The position numbers were made by a program, and so were the translations under genes. Source: Pseudomonadota bacterium (GTDB lineage: Bacteria > Desulfobacterota > Desulfobulbia > Desulfobulbales > Desulfocapsaceae). Taken from it: a stretch of DNA of 64,000 nt. How positions within the stretch are numbered: position 1 is the stretch's first letter; every line of letters starts with the position of its first letter. Positions 9,110 to 17,524 of the stretch are shown piece after piece. Location: positions 1 to 64,000 of the forward strand of contig JAEYNP010000108.1 of the NCBI GenBank assembly GCA_023412495.1. Direction: 5' to 3'. The notes beneath the pieces are model-generated. The model saw only the letters and a list, made by a program, of their open reading frames with translations. It did no database searches and had not been told where the DNA came from.

Positions 9110-9517
9110 ATGCCGTTACGAATGACCAATCAGCGGGAGATTGTCCTGCGTGAGCTGCAAAAAAGCAAAAGGCATCTCACAGCGGACGAGCTTTACGTGA
9201 TCGTGAAGAAGGTGATGCCCCGCATCAGCCTGGCAACCGTCTATCGCAATCTCGAAATTCTTTCCGAATCGGGTTTGATCGGCAAGCTTGAGATCAGCGG
9301 CAGGCAGAAGCGCTTCGATTACGACTTTTCGGAGCATGATCATATCTATTGCGTCATCTGCCACAGGATTGATAATCTCGATATTGCCCGCGAGGACTGG
9401 AACAATGAGCAGTTCCGGAGCGTCGGCGGCTATACCATAACCGGGTATCGCCTTGAAATAATGGGGGTATGCCCGGATTGTCAGAAAAAACAAAATAAAA
9501 AGGAGAACTCTAAATGA
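9110..9517 (+). CDS. Fur-family regulator, PerR-like
   Basis: A 135-residue metalloregulator. The N-terminal winged helix contains TNQREIVLRELQKSKRHLTADELY and the recognition region ISLATVYRNLEILSESGLI, which is the Fur-family signature (LATVYRNL). The dimerisation half carries HDHIYCVICHRIDNL and ends with CPDCQKKQ, so the two CxxC pairs of the structural zinc site are present. The HDH and nearby Asp/His residues could form the iron or manganese sensing site typical of PerR. It would repress peroxide-defence or iron genes. An AT-rich inverted repeat overlaps its own promoter. Its stop overlaps the next start (ATGA). Fur versus PerR assignment is inference. Confidence 0.85.
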   Translation: MPLRMTNQREIVLRELQKSKRHLTADELYVIVKKVMPRISLATVYRNLEILSESGLIGKLEISGRQKRFDYDFSEHDHIYCVICHRIDNLDIAREDWNNEQFRSVGGYTITGYRLEIMGVCPDCQKKQNKKENSK

Positions 9518-9756
9518 GCGGATGTGGCTGTGGTTGTGCAAGCAAGGTTGTCGGATCGGCCGACGAATCGAAGAAAATCCTTCAGGCGCTGGCCGGTTTC
9601 AACGGTCCCTGCGGGTCGAAGGAGATTGTCGAAGCGACGGGCCTCGATAAGAAAGTGGTGAGCGATCAGATCGCCGCCTTGAAAAAGAAGGGCCTGGTCG
9701 ACAGCCCGGTGCGCTGCAAGTACGGCATCACCGCCGAAGGAAGGGCGAGCCTGTAA
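9514..9756 (+). CDS. Small winged-helix protein with CxCxC N-terminus
   Basis: An 80-residue protein translationally coupled to the Fur-family gene by a 4-base ATGA overlap. It begins MSGCGCGCAS, a cysteine cluster that could bind a metal or an iron-sulfur cluster. It continues as a winged-helix DNA-binding unit (ILQALAGFNGPCGSKEIVEATGLDKKVVSDQIAALKKKGLVDSPVRCKYGITAEGRASL), in which the Lys-rich helix would be the recognition helix. Two further cysteines (about 33 and 68) are present. ArsR/MarR-like mini-regulators of this size are known in anaerobes. A partner role for the PerR-like protein is inference. A strong terminator follows. Confidence 0.75.
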   Translation: MSGCGCGCASKVVGSADESKKILQALAGFNGPCGSKEIVEATGLDKKVVSDQIAALKKKGLVDSPVRCKYGITAEGRASL

Positions 9757-9790
9757 CACTTGGTTTGCCGCCGTTTGGGCAAGGTGTAAA

Positions 9791-9823
9791 AAATACCCGC
9801 GGAGGGAGGTTCCGCGGGTATTT
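9791..9823. terminator. Strong bidirectional intrinsic terminator
   Basis: AAATACCCGCGGA pairs with TCCGCGGGTATTT across a short GGGAGGT loop, and a T-run follows. The matching A-run on the other side makes it usable from both strands. It ends the Fur-family two-gene operon. Confidence 0.9.
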
Positions 9824-9917
9824 TTTTGTCTTTAGTTCTGGCAATCGGCAAAGGGACAATGATATTATGGCGTCTTGAACGAGTCATCGAATCATCGTCA
9901 TCCATATATGGTGAGAC

Positions 9918-10505
9918 ATGCAGGAAATCATCGCGAAAACAAGGACATTTCGACGTTTTGTGCAAAAGGAACAGATCAGCTTGGCCACCCTCGAGGAACT
10001 GATCGACCTGGCCAGGCTGGGAGGGTCGGCCCGCAACAGCCAATCATGGCAGTATATGCCGATCAACACGCCGGAGCTGTGCGCCAAAGTGTTTCCCTAC
10101 CTCGGCTGGGCCGGCTATCTCACCGACTGGAAGGGTCCGGTCGAGGGAGAGCGCCCCAGCGCCTACATTCTCTGCCTCCTGAACAGGAATTGGCTGAAGG
10201 GTTCGGAACTCGAAGCCCAGTTCGATCTGGGGGTGGCGACCCAGAATCTCCTGCTCGGGGCCATGGAAAAGAGGATCGGCGGCTGCCGGATCGGAGCCTT
10301 CAACCCGCAGCTCGCCTCCCTCTTCGTCATGCCCGACCACCTGCAGCTCTCCCTGGTCATCGCTCTCGGCAAGCCGCGGGAAACGGTTATCCTGGAAGAA
10401 AGCAAGGACGACCAGGATATCCGCTACTGGCGGGACGAGCACGGCGTCCACCATGTACCGAAAAGAACCCTGGAGAGCTGTCTGGTCCACCTCGAACTTC
10501 GGTGA
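9918..10505 (+). CDS. Nitroreductase-family FMN oxidoreductase
   Basis: A 195-residue nitroreductase-fold flavoprotein. The N-terminal motif TRTFRRFVQKEQISLATLEELIDLARLGGSARNSQSWQY is the standard FMN phosphate and isoalloxazine contact region (usually RRSxR and PSxxNxQPW). DLGVATQNLLLGAMEKRIGGCRIGAFN is the usual dimer-helix and flavin-binding stretch, and SLVIALGKPRE the C-terminal strand. The natural substrate is unknown; members reduce nitro, quinone or enone compounds, or act in cofactor metabolism, with NAD(P)H. A second initiation signal for the following radical SAM gene lies beyond its stop. Confidence 0.88.
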   Translation: MQEIIAKTRTFRRFVQKEQISLATLEELIDLARLGGSARNSQSWQYMPINTPELCAKVFPYLGWAGYLTDWKGPVEGERPSAYILCLLNRNWLKGSELEAQFDLGVATQNLLLGAMEKRIGGCRIGAFNPQLASLFVMPDHLQLSLVIALGKPRETVILEESKDDQDIRYWRDEHGVHHVPKRTLESCLVHLELR

Positions 10506-10539
10506 CCGGCCGCTCGTGACGGCACGACCGGCGGTAAAC

Positions 10540-11505
10540 ATGGCTGAGAGGGACCCGCCCCTGATCCGGACCTTCAGTTACCACTGCCGTCAAAAATACG
10601 GCAGAAGCATGGGAAAGATTCCCCTGGATGCGGGGGTGGTCTGCCCGAACCGGGCCCGAGGCGGCTGCATCTTCTGCCGTCCGGCCGGCTTCACCCCCGC
10701 CTGTCTTCGCAAAAGCGACGACATCTTCCTCCAGGTGGCGGCGGGAAAGGCAGGGCTCCTGAAGGGTCGGTTCAGGGAATATTTCGCCTACTTTCAGCAG
10801 GAGAGCTGCACGGCCATGCCGGCCGAACAGCTGCTCCCGCTGCTGCGCGAGGTGTTGAAGGATCCAGGCTGTGCAGGCCTCATCCTCTCCACCCGGCCGG
10901 ACTGCATCACGAAAACGCTTCTTCACCCCCTCGCCGAGCTGGTCCGGCAAACGGGCAAGGATTGTCTGTTCGAGCTCGGTCTCCAGAGCGTGCACGAAAA
11001 GAGCCTGACCTTTCTCAATCGCAACCACGGCTTTGCCGATTTCCGTGGGGCGGCGGAAAGGATACAGGCGGCGGGCGCTTTCGAATTGGGTGCTCATCTC
11101 ATTTTTGGCATCCCCGGCGAGTCGGAGGCTGAGATGCTGGCCTCGCTTGCTGCCGTCTGCCGGCTGGGAGTGACCCATCTGAAACTCCACCATCTCCAGG
11201 TGATCCGGGATACGGCCCTTCACGACCTTTACCGGCTCGGCAAGGTCCCGCTCTTTTCCCGTGAAGGGTATCTTGAATTCCTGCTGCGGGCTCTGCCGAT
11301 GATTCCTGCTGATGTCACGATTCACCGGCTGTGGTCGACCGCCCACCCCGACCTGCTGGTGGCGCCGAAGTGGTATATCCTGGCCGGCCAACTGAGCCGC
11401 GAGTTGCAGGAGAGAATGGCGGAACGGGGAATATGGCAGGGACAGCGGGCGGAGCTTCTAAATTCCGGCCGGACTGGACGGGGCGGGTCAGCTGAATTAT
11501 GGTGA
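10540..11505 (+). CDS. TIGR01212-type (YhcC-like) radical SAM protein
   Basis: A 321-residue radical SAM enzyme. The cluster ligands are in CPNRARGGCIFC (Cys 35, 43 and 46, counted from the ATG used here), the spacing seen in the YhcC/TIGR01212 family rather than plain CxxxCxxC. Other family marks are RTFSYHCRQKYGRSMGKIPLDAG at the N-terminus, STRPDC, ELGLQSVHEKSLTFLNRNHG and GAHLIFGIPGESEAEML. The reaction is unknown. An open frame extends back to 10453, overlapping the nitroreductase, but the family starts close to the LIRTFSYH motif. A GTG at 10516 is an alternative start. Confidence 0.88.
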   Translation: MAERDPPLIRTFSYHCRQKYGRSMGKIPLDAGVVCPNRARGGCIFCRPAGFTPACLRKSDDIFLQVAAGKAGLLKGRFREYFAYFQQESCTAMPAEQLLPLLREVLKDPGCAGLILSTRPDCITKTLLHPLAELVRQTGKDCLFELGLQSVHEKSLTFLNRNHGFADFRGAAERIQAAGAFELGAHLIFGIPGESEAEMLASLAAVCRLGVTHLKLHHLQVIRDTALHDLYRLGKVPLFSREGYLEFLLRALPMIPADVTIHRLWSTAHPDLLVAPKWYILAGQLSRELQERMAERGIWQGQRAELLNSGRTGRGGSAELW

Positions 11506-11562
11506 AGGGAGTCGGAGAGGGCCGTGTTGCGCGGTGATTCGGGAAATCAATGGGAGGCGGTT

Positions 11563-11649
11563 ATGGGCAAGAAAAACAAAGATAAAGAGAAGAAATGTTG
11601 CGGCAAACACAAAAAAGACAAGCGGTGCAGCAAGTGCCCGAAGAAATGA
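11563..11649 (+). CDS. 28-residue Lys/Cys-rich peptide
   Basis: A tiny open frame with an excellent ribosome-binding site (GGGAGG, 5 bases from the ATG). The peptide begins MGKKNKDKEKKCCGKHKKDK and ends in a CSKCPKK tail. It has five cysteines in 28 residues, one CC pair and one CxxC, and about half lysine. It could bind a metal ion or nucleic acid. I recall similarly short Lys/Cys-rich predicted proteins in Desulfobacterota, but no known function. It sits alone between the radical SAM and aminotransferase genes. The strong start signal and protein-like bias argue that it is real. Confidence 0.5.
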   Translation: MGKKNKDKEKKCCGKHKKDKRCSKCPKK

Positions 11650-11800
11650 GGTGAGATGACGCGGCCGGTTGATTCCACAGCTGTGCGCTCCCGTTTGCCG
11701 GGCCAAAGCAAACCTGATTGGCAAAATGAGGAGGGAGTGGTACGATTAATTTTTCTGCAAAAATAATAGCGTTGCACAGCTTCAACAGAAAAGGATGACC

Positions 11801-13033
11801 ATGGAACAACAATTCAAGATCCGTTTTGCCGAACGCATGAACCAGCTGCCGCCCTACCTCTTCGGTATGATCAATAAGATGAAGATGGAGAAGCGCTGGA
11901 AAGGTGACGACGTCATCGACCTCGGCATGGGCAATCCGGTCGACCCGACCCCTGGTCCGGTCACCGACAAACTTTGCGAGGTGGCGGTCGATCCCAAGGC
12001 CCACCGCTATCCGGTGGCCGGCGGCATGAAAAATCTCAAACGGGAGATCGCCCTCTATTACAAGCGCAACTACGATGTCGACCTGACCGGCGAGGACGAC
12101 GTGATCTGCACCATCGGCTCGAAGGAAGGCATCTCGCACCTCTGTCTCGCCCTGCTCGGGCCCGGTGACACGGTGCTCACGCCGGCGCCGGCCTTCCCCA
12201 TCCACGTCTACGCCGCGGTGATCGCCGGCGCCAACGTCCTGCGCATGCCGATCAGCTCGGAAGACGGCATGCTCAGCCAGATCGTCAACATGTGCAAGTC
12301 GCTCTTTCCGGGACCGAAGCTCCTGATGCTCAACTACCCGCACAACCCTACCGGGGTGCTGGTCTCGAAGGATTTCTTCGCCGAGGTGGTGAAGCTCGCC
12401 AAAAAGTACAACTTCATGGTCATCAACGACTTCGCCTATGGCAAGATCACTTATGACGGCCTGGTGGCGCCGAGCCTGCTCGAGGTACCGGGGGCCATGG
12501 AGGTCGGGGTCGAGTTCAGCTCCTTCTCCAAGTCATACAATATGGCAGGCTGGCGGCTCGGCTACTGCGTAGGCAACAGAGAAATGATCGGCGGCCTGGC
12601 CAAGATCAAGGGCTACTACGACTACGGGATCTTCTCCGCCATCCAGGTGGCCGGCATCGTGGCCATGCGGGATTGCGACGAAAATATCATCGAACAGGTG
12701 TCGGTCTACCAGAGGCGGCGCGACGTGCTCTGCGAGGGACTCGCCAAGATGGGCTGGGATGTCGAGAAACCGAAGGCGGGCATGTTTCTTTGGGTGAAGA
12801 TTCCCGAACCGTACATCCGGATGGGATCCATCAGGTTTTCTATCGAGATGATGGAGCGGGCCAATGTGGCGGTGGCCCCCGGCGCCGGCTTCGGTGTGGA
12901 AGGCGATGGTTTCTTACGGCTTGCCCTGGTCGAGAACGAGAATCGCATCACCCAGGCTCTGAAGCAGATGAAAAGGGCCATGAAGGATATTGACGGCGAG
13001 ATCGCCGCCGGCACCTTCACACTCAGTCCCTGA
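11801..13033 (+). CDS. alaC: Alanine aminotransferase (AlaC-type, class I PLP)
   Basis: A 410-residue fold-type I aminotransferase. DLGMGNPVDPTPGPV, KAHRYPVAGGMKNLKREIALYYKR, the NYPHNPTG substrate/PLP motif, NDFAYGKITYDG and SSFSKSYNMAGWRLGYCVGN with the Schiff-base lysine (about residue 244) follow in the expected order. The closest subfamily is AlaC/LL-diaminopimelate aminotransferase-like, which makes alanine from pyruvate and glutamate. Because the DapL-type enzyme is similar, the precise amino donor is not certain. The second ATG was chosen, as AAAGG is 6 bases upstream of it; the first ATG at 11795 abuts that signal. Confidence 0.85.
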   Translation: MEQQFKIRFAERMNQLPPYLFGMINKMKMEKRWKGDDVIDLGMGNPVDPTPGPVTDKLCEVAVDPKAHRYPVAGGMKNLKREIALYYKRNYDVDLTGEDDVICTIGSKEGISHLCLALLGPGDTVLTPAPAFPIHVYAAVIAGANVLRMPISSEDGMLSQIVNMCKSLFPGPKLLMLNYPHNPTGVLVSKDFFAEVVKLAKKYNFMVINDFAYGKITYDGLVAPSLLEVPGAMEVGVEFSSFSKSYNMAGWRLGYCVGNREMIGGLAKIKGYYDYGIFSAIQVAGIVAMRDCDENIIEQVSVYQRRRDVLCEGLAKMGWDVEKPKAGMFLWVKIPEPYIRMGSIRFSIEMMERANVAVAPGAGFGVEGDGFLRLALVENENRITQALKQMKRAMKDIDGEIAAGTFTLSP

Positions 13034-13036
13034 GAT

Positions 13037-13169
13037 GTATAAGGACTGAGGACTGAGCTATGAGGACTGAGCAAAGTTTTTTTAAATTTCTATCAACAAG
13101 CTATCTTTATTGTTCCTCAGTCCTCACGTTTCATCCATTCGGGTGCGTCTGAGCAAGACAACTCAGTCC
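13037..13169. repeat. Word-like inverted repeat (AGGACTGAG / CTCAGTCCT) between convergent genes
   Basis: AAGGACTGAGGACTGAG and GAGGACTGAG on the left pair with CCTCAGTCCTCA and ACTCAGTCCTCAGTCCTT on the right. The last word overlaps the end of the rlmI-like gene. It fills the convergent gap between alaC and the methyltransferase and probably terminates both transcripts. Confidence 0.6.
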
Positions 13170-14363
13170 TCAGTCCTTGTATCCTTCCGTGACCCTTGCC
13201 AGAAACGCCTTCAGGTACCTGGTTTCGGGTATCGCGGGATGGACCGGGTGATCCGGTCCCTGCATCCCCTCCGCAAGCAGCTGGACGTGCCGGTTCAGGC
13301 GCCGGCCGGCCACCCGCAGGACGTCCTGCAACTCCTCCCGCATGAGATGCATCGAACAGGAGGCCGAGATGAGGATCCCGTCAGGAACCAGCAGCTGCAT
13401 GGCCAGCTCATTGATGCGGTGATAGGCCTGCAGGCCTTCCTTGTGATCTTTCTTCCGTTTGATGAAGGCCGGCGGATCGACAACCACCACGTCGAACCGC
13501 TCGCCCTCCGCCTTCAACCCCCTGAGCACGGCAAAAGCATCTCCCTGGAGGCAGTTGAAGCGGTCGCCCGCCCCGTTCAAGGCGGCATTTTTTTCAGCCA
13601 GTGTAAGAGCGGCAAGCGAGGCATCTACGGCCAGTACCTCGCGGGCGCCGAAGGCCGCCGCCTGCACGCCGAAGCTGCCGACATAGCTGAAGACGTCGAG
13701 CACCCGCGAATCCCTGGCGAATTGCCTGAGCCAGGCACGGTTCGATCGTTGATCGTAGAACCAGCCGGTCTTCTGCCCGTCATGGAGGGGGGCGAGCATC
13801 TTGACCCCGTTTTCGATAAGCTCGACCTCCCGAGGCACGGGGCCCAGGGCCTCCTCGACCGTCTGGGGCAGCTCCTCCAGTTTCCTCACGCTGCTGTCGT
13901 TGCGCAGGAGGATGGACCGGGGCTGGAGTGTCTCGCGCAGAACATCCATCACCTCGCCTTTCATCGCCTCCATGCCGGCGCTGTTCAACTGGACCGCCAG
14001 ATGCTCGCCGAATCGGTCGACCACCAGGCCCGGCAGAAGATCGCTCTCGCCAAAGACCAGGCGATAAAAGGGCAGATCGAACAGCCGGTTGCGGAGATGG
14101 AGAGCCTGCGCAAGCCGCTCGCGGAGCAGCGAAGCGTCAAGGACCCGTTCGTCCCCGGAGACCAGTCGGCCGCAGATGAGGGATCGGGGATTGACGTAGG
14201 CGATGCCCAGCATTTTGCCGGCCTGCGTTTCCACCCGCACCTGTTCGCCCGGCGCGAATCCCGTAAGAGGCGTCTCCCGGGTGTCGACCTCGTTGCTGTA
14301 GATCCACAGATGGCCGCCCAGCAGGCGTCTTTCTTCTTGACGTTTCAGGCGCAAAGTTTTCAA
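13170..14363 (-). CDS. rlmI: Class I SAM-dependent rRNA methyltransferase (RlmI-like)
   Basis: A 397-residue protein with the RlmI layout: an N-terminal PUA domain (KRQEERRLLGGHLWIYSNEVD, GIAYVNPRSLICGRLVSGDE), a linker domain, then a Rossmann methyltransferase. Motif I is VLDVFSYVGSFGVQAAAFGAREVLAVDAS. The catalytic-region motif is FDVVVVDPPAFIKRKKDHKEGLQAYHRINELAM, with the SCSMH cysteine motif near residue 345. RlmI methylates C1962 of 23S rRNA at the C5 position; related family members methylate other cytosines. Length and motifs fit the family (about 396 residues). Confidence 0.88.
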   Translation of the reverse strand: MKTLRLKRQEERRLLGGHLWIYSNEVDTRETPLTGFAPGEQVRVETQAGKMLGIAYVNPRSLICGRLVSGDERVLDASLLRERLAQALHLRNRLFDLPFYRLVFGESDLLPGLVVDRFGEHLAVQLNSAGMEAMKGEVMDVLRETLQPRSILLRNDSSVRKLEELPQTVEEALGPVPREVELIENGVKMLAPLHDGQKTGWFYDQRSNRAWLRQFARDSRVLDVFSYVGSFGVQAAAFGAREVLAVDASLAALTLAEKNAALNGAGDRFNCLQGDAFAVLRGLKAEGERFDVVVVDPPAFIKRKKDHKEGLQAYHRINELAMQLLVPDGILISASCSMHLMREELQDVLRVAGRRLNRHVQLLAEGMQGPDHPVHPAIPETRYLKAFLARVTEGYKD

Positions 14364-14513
14364 TTAAATAATCCTCTATTCAGTTAGGGTATCGCCGGAA
14401 AAGCTTCGAGGGCGGTCTCGGATTCTCGTGTGCGTCCCACTATCACACCGCCTGCCCTGAATGTCAATGGATCGGGAGCCACCAAAAGAAAAGATGATTA
14501 TTGAGAGGTGACC

Positions 14514-16745
14514 ATGGATGTCAGGACATTGACGCATCGACACGCTGTCACGCACACCCTTTCCCAATTCTCCGAGTATCTCGTCGATCGCTGCCAGCGG
14601 ACAATACTCTTTTGGGACATCCTGAGGAAGCGGGGCAACGATTATCTGGCCCATCTCGGGGCCGGCATGCCGCCTATCCTGATTTTTGATTATGAAATGA
14701 TCATCGACGGCAGGAACTTCGAAAAACCGGTCAACTACGCCATGGTCAAAATCCACGACCGGCGGCGCCGGAAGCCGGCAAAGGTGGCCGATGCCGACGA
14801 GCGGCGCCTCACCAGGAAGGGGGAGATGATCGACCACACAGGTCTGCCGTCCCGCCCCATCGTCATCATCGATCCCCGGGCCGGGCATGGACCGGGGATC
14901 GGCGGCAGCAAGCTCGACTCACAGATCGGCATCGCCCTGGAGTTCGGCCATCCGGTGTATTTCATCCTCTTTTTCCCCCATCCGGAGGAAAACCAGAAAC
15001 TGGTCGATGTCCATCAGGCTGAGGTGAAGTTCCTCGAAAAGGTCGCGGAACTGCATCCCGACGCTCCGCTGCCGGCGGTGATCGGCAACTGTCAGGCCGG
15101 CTGGGCCGCAGCCCTCATCGGGGCGGATCGGCCGGACCTGACGGGTCCGCTCATTTTCAACGGTTCGCCGCTCTCCTACTGGGGCGGCACCGAGGGTCGC
15201 AATCCCATGCGCTACCGCGGCGGTCTCTTCGGCGGCATCTGGCTCACCTCGCTGGCCTGCGACCTCGGCAACGGCGTCTTCGACGGCGCCCACTTGGTGG
15301 CCGGATTCGAAGACCTCAATCCCGCCAACACCTTCTGGGCCAAGTACCGCCACCTCTTCGTCAATGTCGATACCGAGGAGAAGCGGTTTCGCGATTTCGA
15401 ACGCTGGTGGGGCGGTTTCTACCGGATGAACTGGGAGGAGATCCATTTCATCGTCGACCGGCTCTTCATCGGCAACGAGCTGGAGCAGGGCAAGCTGCAG
15501 CTCGAGGACGGCCGCCTCATCGATATGAAGAATATCCGCTCGCCGGTTTTCGCCTTCGCTTCCGCCGGCGACAACATCACCCCTCCGCCCCAGGCCCTCA
15601 ACTGGATCAAGAAGGTCTACGGCTCGGTCCGCGAGATGAAGCGGTGCAACCAGATCATCATCTACATGGTTCACGAGAAAGTGGGACATCTGGGGATCTT
15701 CGTCTCGGGCAGCGTCGCCCGCAAGGAACATCGGCAGATTCTCGCCAACCTGGGCTGGCTGGAGTACCTCCAGCCCGGCCTCTACGAGATGGTGATCGAC
15801 GAACCTCCCCGCCGGCCCGGGCAGGAGGACTGGCGGGTGCGCTTCGTCAGCCGGGATATGGAGGACCTCCTCCGGCTGGACGACAGCCGTACCGACGAGC
15901 AGGCCTTCTACCAGGTCAACAGGGTGTCGCGGCTGAACGATGCGATGTACAGCCTCTTCCTGCGCCCCTGGCTGCGCCTGGCCATGAACGAGCCGCTGGC
16001 GGACATGCTCCGCCGCTTGCACCCTCTGCGCATGCAGCGCTACCTGGTTTCCGACATGAACCTCTTCCTCATGCCGGTGAAGATGCTGGCCGGGCCGGTG
16101 AAAGAGCAGAGAAGGCCGGCGGCGACCAACAATCCCTTCGTGCTCATGGAGAAGCTCTGGTCCGACACCCTCGAATGGAGCCTCAACTTCTTCCGGGATC
16201 TGCGCGACCAGAATCAGGAGAGTGTTTTCAATAACCTCTACGATAATCCCCTGTCCGCCGCCTTTTTGCGGGAGAAAAAGGAGAAAGGGGAGGAAATGCC
16301 GGCGGCGCCGGGCATCGGCGCCCAGCGAGACGCGGAAAAAGCGCGATTGCGTCAACTCGCCGAGAAGGGAACCTTTGCCGAGGCGGCCATCCGGGTGATG
16401 ACCGCCGTGGCCGGACGGGACAGGATGATGGATGTCAGGAGTTTACAGGTGGCGGAGGATATCGCACAGGGCCACGAGAAGCTTCGAAAACTCACCCCGG
16501 GCGAATTCAAGCTGATCGCCCGGGAGCAGGCCAACCTTCTGGCAGTGGTGCCGCAGCAGGCCCTACGTGCCCTGGCCAGGATGGGCCTCAGCCGGGAGGA
16601 TCGCCGCGAACTGCTGCGGATCGCCGGGACGGTCGCCACGGCTGTCAAGCAGGAGATGGGGGAAAAGGAGCGGAAATTCCTGGCTTCCTTGCAGCAGATT
16701 TTACAAAAAGAGGATATAATCGGCAAAACCGCCGGGAAGGTATGA
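14514..16745 (+). CDS. DUF3141 protein: PhaC-superfamily alpha/beta hydrolase
   Basis: A 743-residue DUF3141-type protein related to poly(3-hydroxyalkanoate) synthetases. The hydrolase core has PSRPIVIIDPRAGHGPGIGGSK, then the nucleophile elbow GNCQAG with Cys about 193 in place of the lipase Ser. A candidate Asp lies in FASAGDNITPP and a His in HEKVGHLGIF. The C-terminal 250 residues are helical and end near DVRSLQVAEDIAQGHEKLRKLTPGEFKLIAREQANLLAVVP. The role is unproven; a link to hydroxyalkanoate chemistry is inferred from the fold and from the PHA cluster 28 kb away. The ATG was preferred to an upstream GTG because GAGAGG precedes it. Confidence 0.85.
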   Translation: MDVRTLTHRHAVTHTLSQFSEYLVDRCQRTILFWDILRKRGNDYLAHLGAGMPPILIFDYEMIIDGRNFEKPVNYAMVKIHDRRRRKPAKVADADERRLTRKGEMIDHTGLPSRPIVIIDPRAGHGPGIGGSKLDSQIGIALEFGHPVYFILFFPHPEENQKLVDVHQAEVKFLEKVAELHPDAPLPAVIGNCQAGWAAALIGADRPDLTGPLIFNGSPLSYWGGTEGRNPMRYRGGLFGGIWLTSLACDLGNGVFDGAHLVAGFEDLNPANTFWAKYRHLFVNVDTEEKRFRDFERWWGGFYRMNWEEIHFIVDRLFIGNELEQGKLQLEDGRLIDMKNIRSPVFAFASAGDNITPPPQALNWIKKVYGSVREMKRCNQIIIYMVHEKVGHLGIFVSGSVARKEHRQILANLGWLEYLQPGLYEMVIDEPPRRPGQEDWRVRFVSRDMEDLLRLDDSRTDEQAFYQVNRVSRLNDAMYSLFLRPWLRLAMNEPLADMLRRLHPLRMQRYLVSDMNLFLMPVKMLAGPVKEQRRPAATNNPFVLMEKLWSDTLEWSLNFFRDLRDQNQESVFNNLYDNPLSAAFLREKKEKGEEMPAAPGIGAQRDAEKARLRQLAEKGTFAEAAIRVMTAVAGRDRMMDVRSLQVAEDIAQGHEKLRKLTPGEFKLIAREQANLLAVVPQQALRALARMGLSREDRRELLRIAGTVATAVKQEMGEKERKFLASLQQILQKEDIIGKTAGKV

Positions 16746-16763
16746 CGGCAATTTCCCTGTTAC

Positions 16764-16931
16764 ACTAGTGTCATGTCAAGTATCAGATATTGTAAGATGC
16801 GCAGTAATTTTGACTTCCTGCGAGGCACGATTGAGGGAGCATAGCAGCGCTATGTGACCGAAAGAGTAACGAAGCCAGGAAGCCAAAAGGACAAGCAAGA
16901 TATAACAGATGATGCTTGACAGGACACTAGT
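16764..16931. mobile_element. MITE-like element, 168 bp, imperfect terminal inverted repeats
   Basis: The ends read ACTAGTGTCATGTCAAGTAT and, on the opposite strand, ACTAGTGTCCTGTCAAGCAT; over 22 bases about 20 agree. Inner arms (GACTTCCTG / CAGGAAGCC) and a central hairpin (CATAGC-AGC-GCTATG) let the whole element fold on itself. It has no open frame and is placed just before the rubrerythrin gene, so it may supply or disturb that gene's transcription signals. Confidence 0.6.
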
Positions 16932-16955
16932 CACTCAATGCACAAAGGAGGAAAA

Positions 16956-17456
16956 ATGGCGACCACCATTGAAAACCTGAAGGAAGCATTCGCCGGCGAG
17001 AGCCAGGCCAACCAGAAGTACAGAGCCTTTGCCAAGAAAGCGGAAAAGGACGGCTTCGCCAATATAGCAAAGCTCTTCCGGACCACCGCCGAGGCTGAGC
17101 GGATCCATGCCGAGGGCCATCTGAAGGCCCTGGACAAGATCCTTTCCACCGCGGAAAATCTGCAGGCGGCCATCGACGGTGAGACCCACGAGTACAAAAA
17201 CATGTATCCGCCGATGGTGGAACTGGCCCAGGCGGAAGGGCACAGGGCCAAGACCATGTTCAAGTTTGCCGTCGATGCCGAAGAGGTCCACGCCAAAATC
17301 TACACCAAGGCCCTGGAGGCGGTGAAAAAGGGTGTGGATCTCGATGTCAGCGACTTCTATCTCTGCCCGATCTGCGGGTATATCGAGGTCGGCTCCGCCC
17401 CGGAAAAATGCCCGGTATGCGGCGCCCTGAAGAAGGTTTTCTGCCAGATCGACTGA
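16956..17456 (+). CDS. rbr: Rubrerythrin
   Basis: A 166-residue rubrerythrin: a four-helix diiron domain followed by a rubredoxin-like domain. The diiron ligands lie in the NLKEAFAGESQANQKYRAFA helix, in RTTAEAERIHAEGH, in YKNMYPPMVELAQAEGHRAK and in DAEEVHAKIY. The Fe(Cys)4 site is CPICGYIEVGSAPEKCPVCGA. It reduces hydrogen peroxide in the cytoplasm of anaerobes. This start was chosen because AAAGGAGG lies 5 bases upstream; the frame extends six residues earlier without a signal. A MITE-like element lies immediately upstream. Confidence 0.96.
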   Translation: MATTIENLKEAFAGESQANQKYRAFAKKAEKDGFANIAKLFRTTAEAERIHAEGHLKALDKILSTAENLQAAIDGETHEYKNMYPPMVELAQAEGHRAKTMFKFAVDAEEVHAKIYTKALEAVKKGVDLDVSDFYLCPICGYIEVGSAPEKCPVCGALKKVFCQID

Positions 17457-17484
17457 TTTCCTCTCCCCCACGTCTCGAAAATGA

Positions 17485-17513
17485 GCGGCAGGTTCAGCTC
17501 CTGAACCTGCCGC
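17485..17513. terminator. Stem-loop between convergent rbr and cusA
   Basis: GCGGCAGGTTCAG pairs perfectly with CTGAACCTGCCGC (13 pairs) over a CTC loop. There is no strong T-run, but its place between two convergent stops and its stability suggest a shared terminator. Confidence 0.65.
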
Positions 17514-17524
17514 GTCAGCCCGCA

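Noticed and set aside
14919..16355. 478-codon minus-strand frame opposite the DUF3141 gene
   Set aside because: It mirrors a GC-rich coding strand; the DUF3141 frame has the Cys elbow and a ribosome-binding site.
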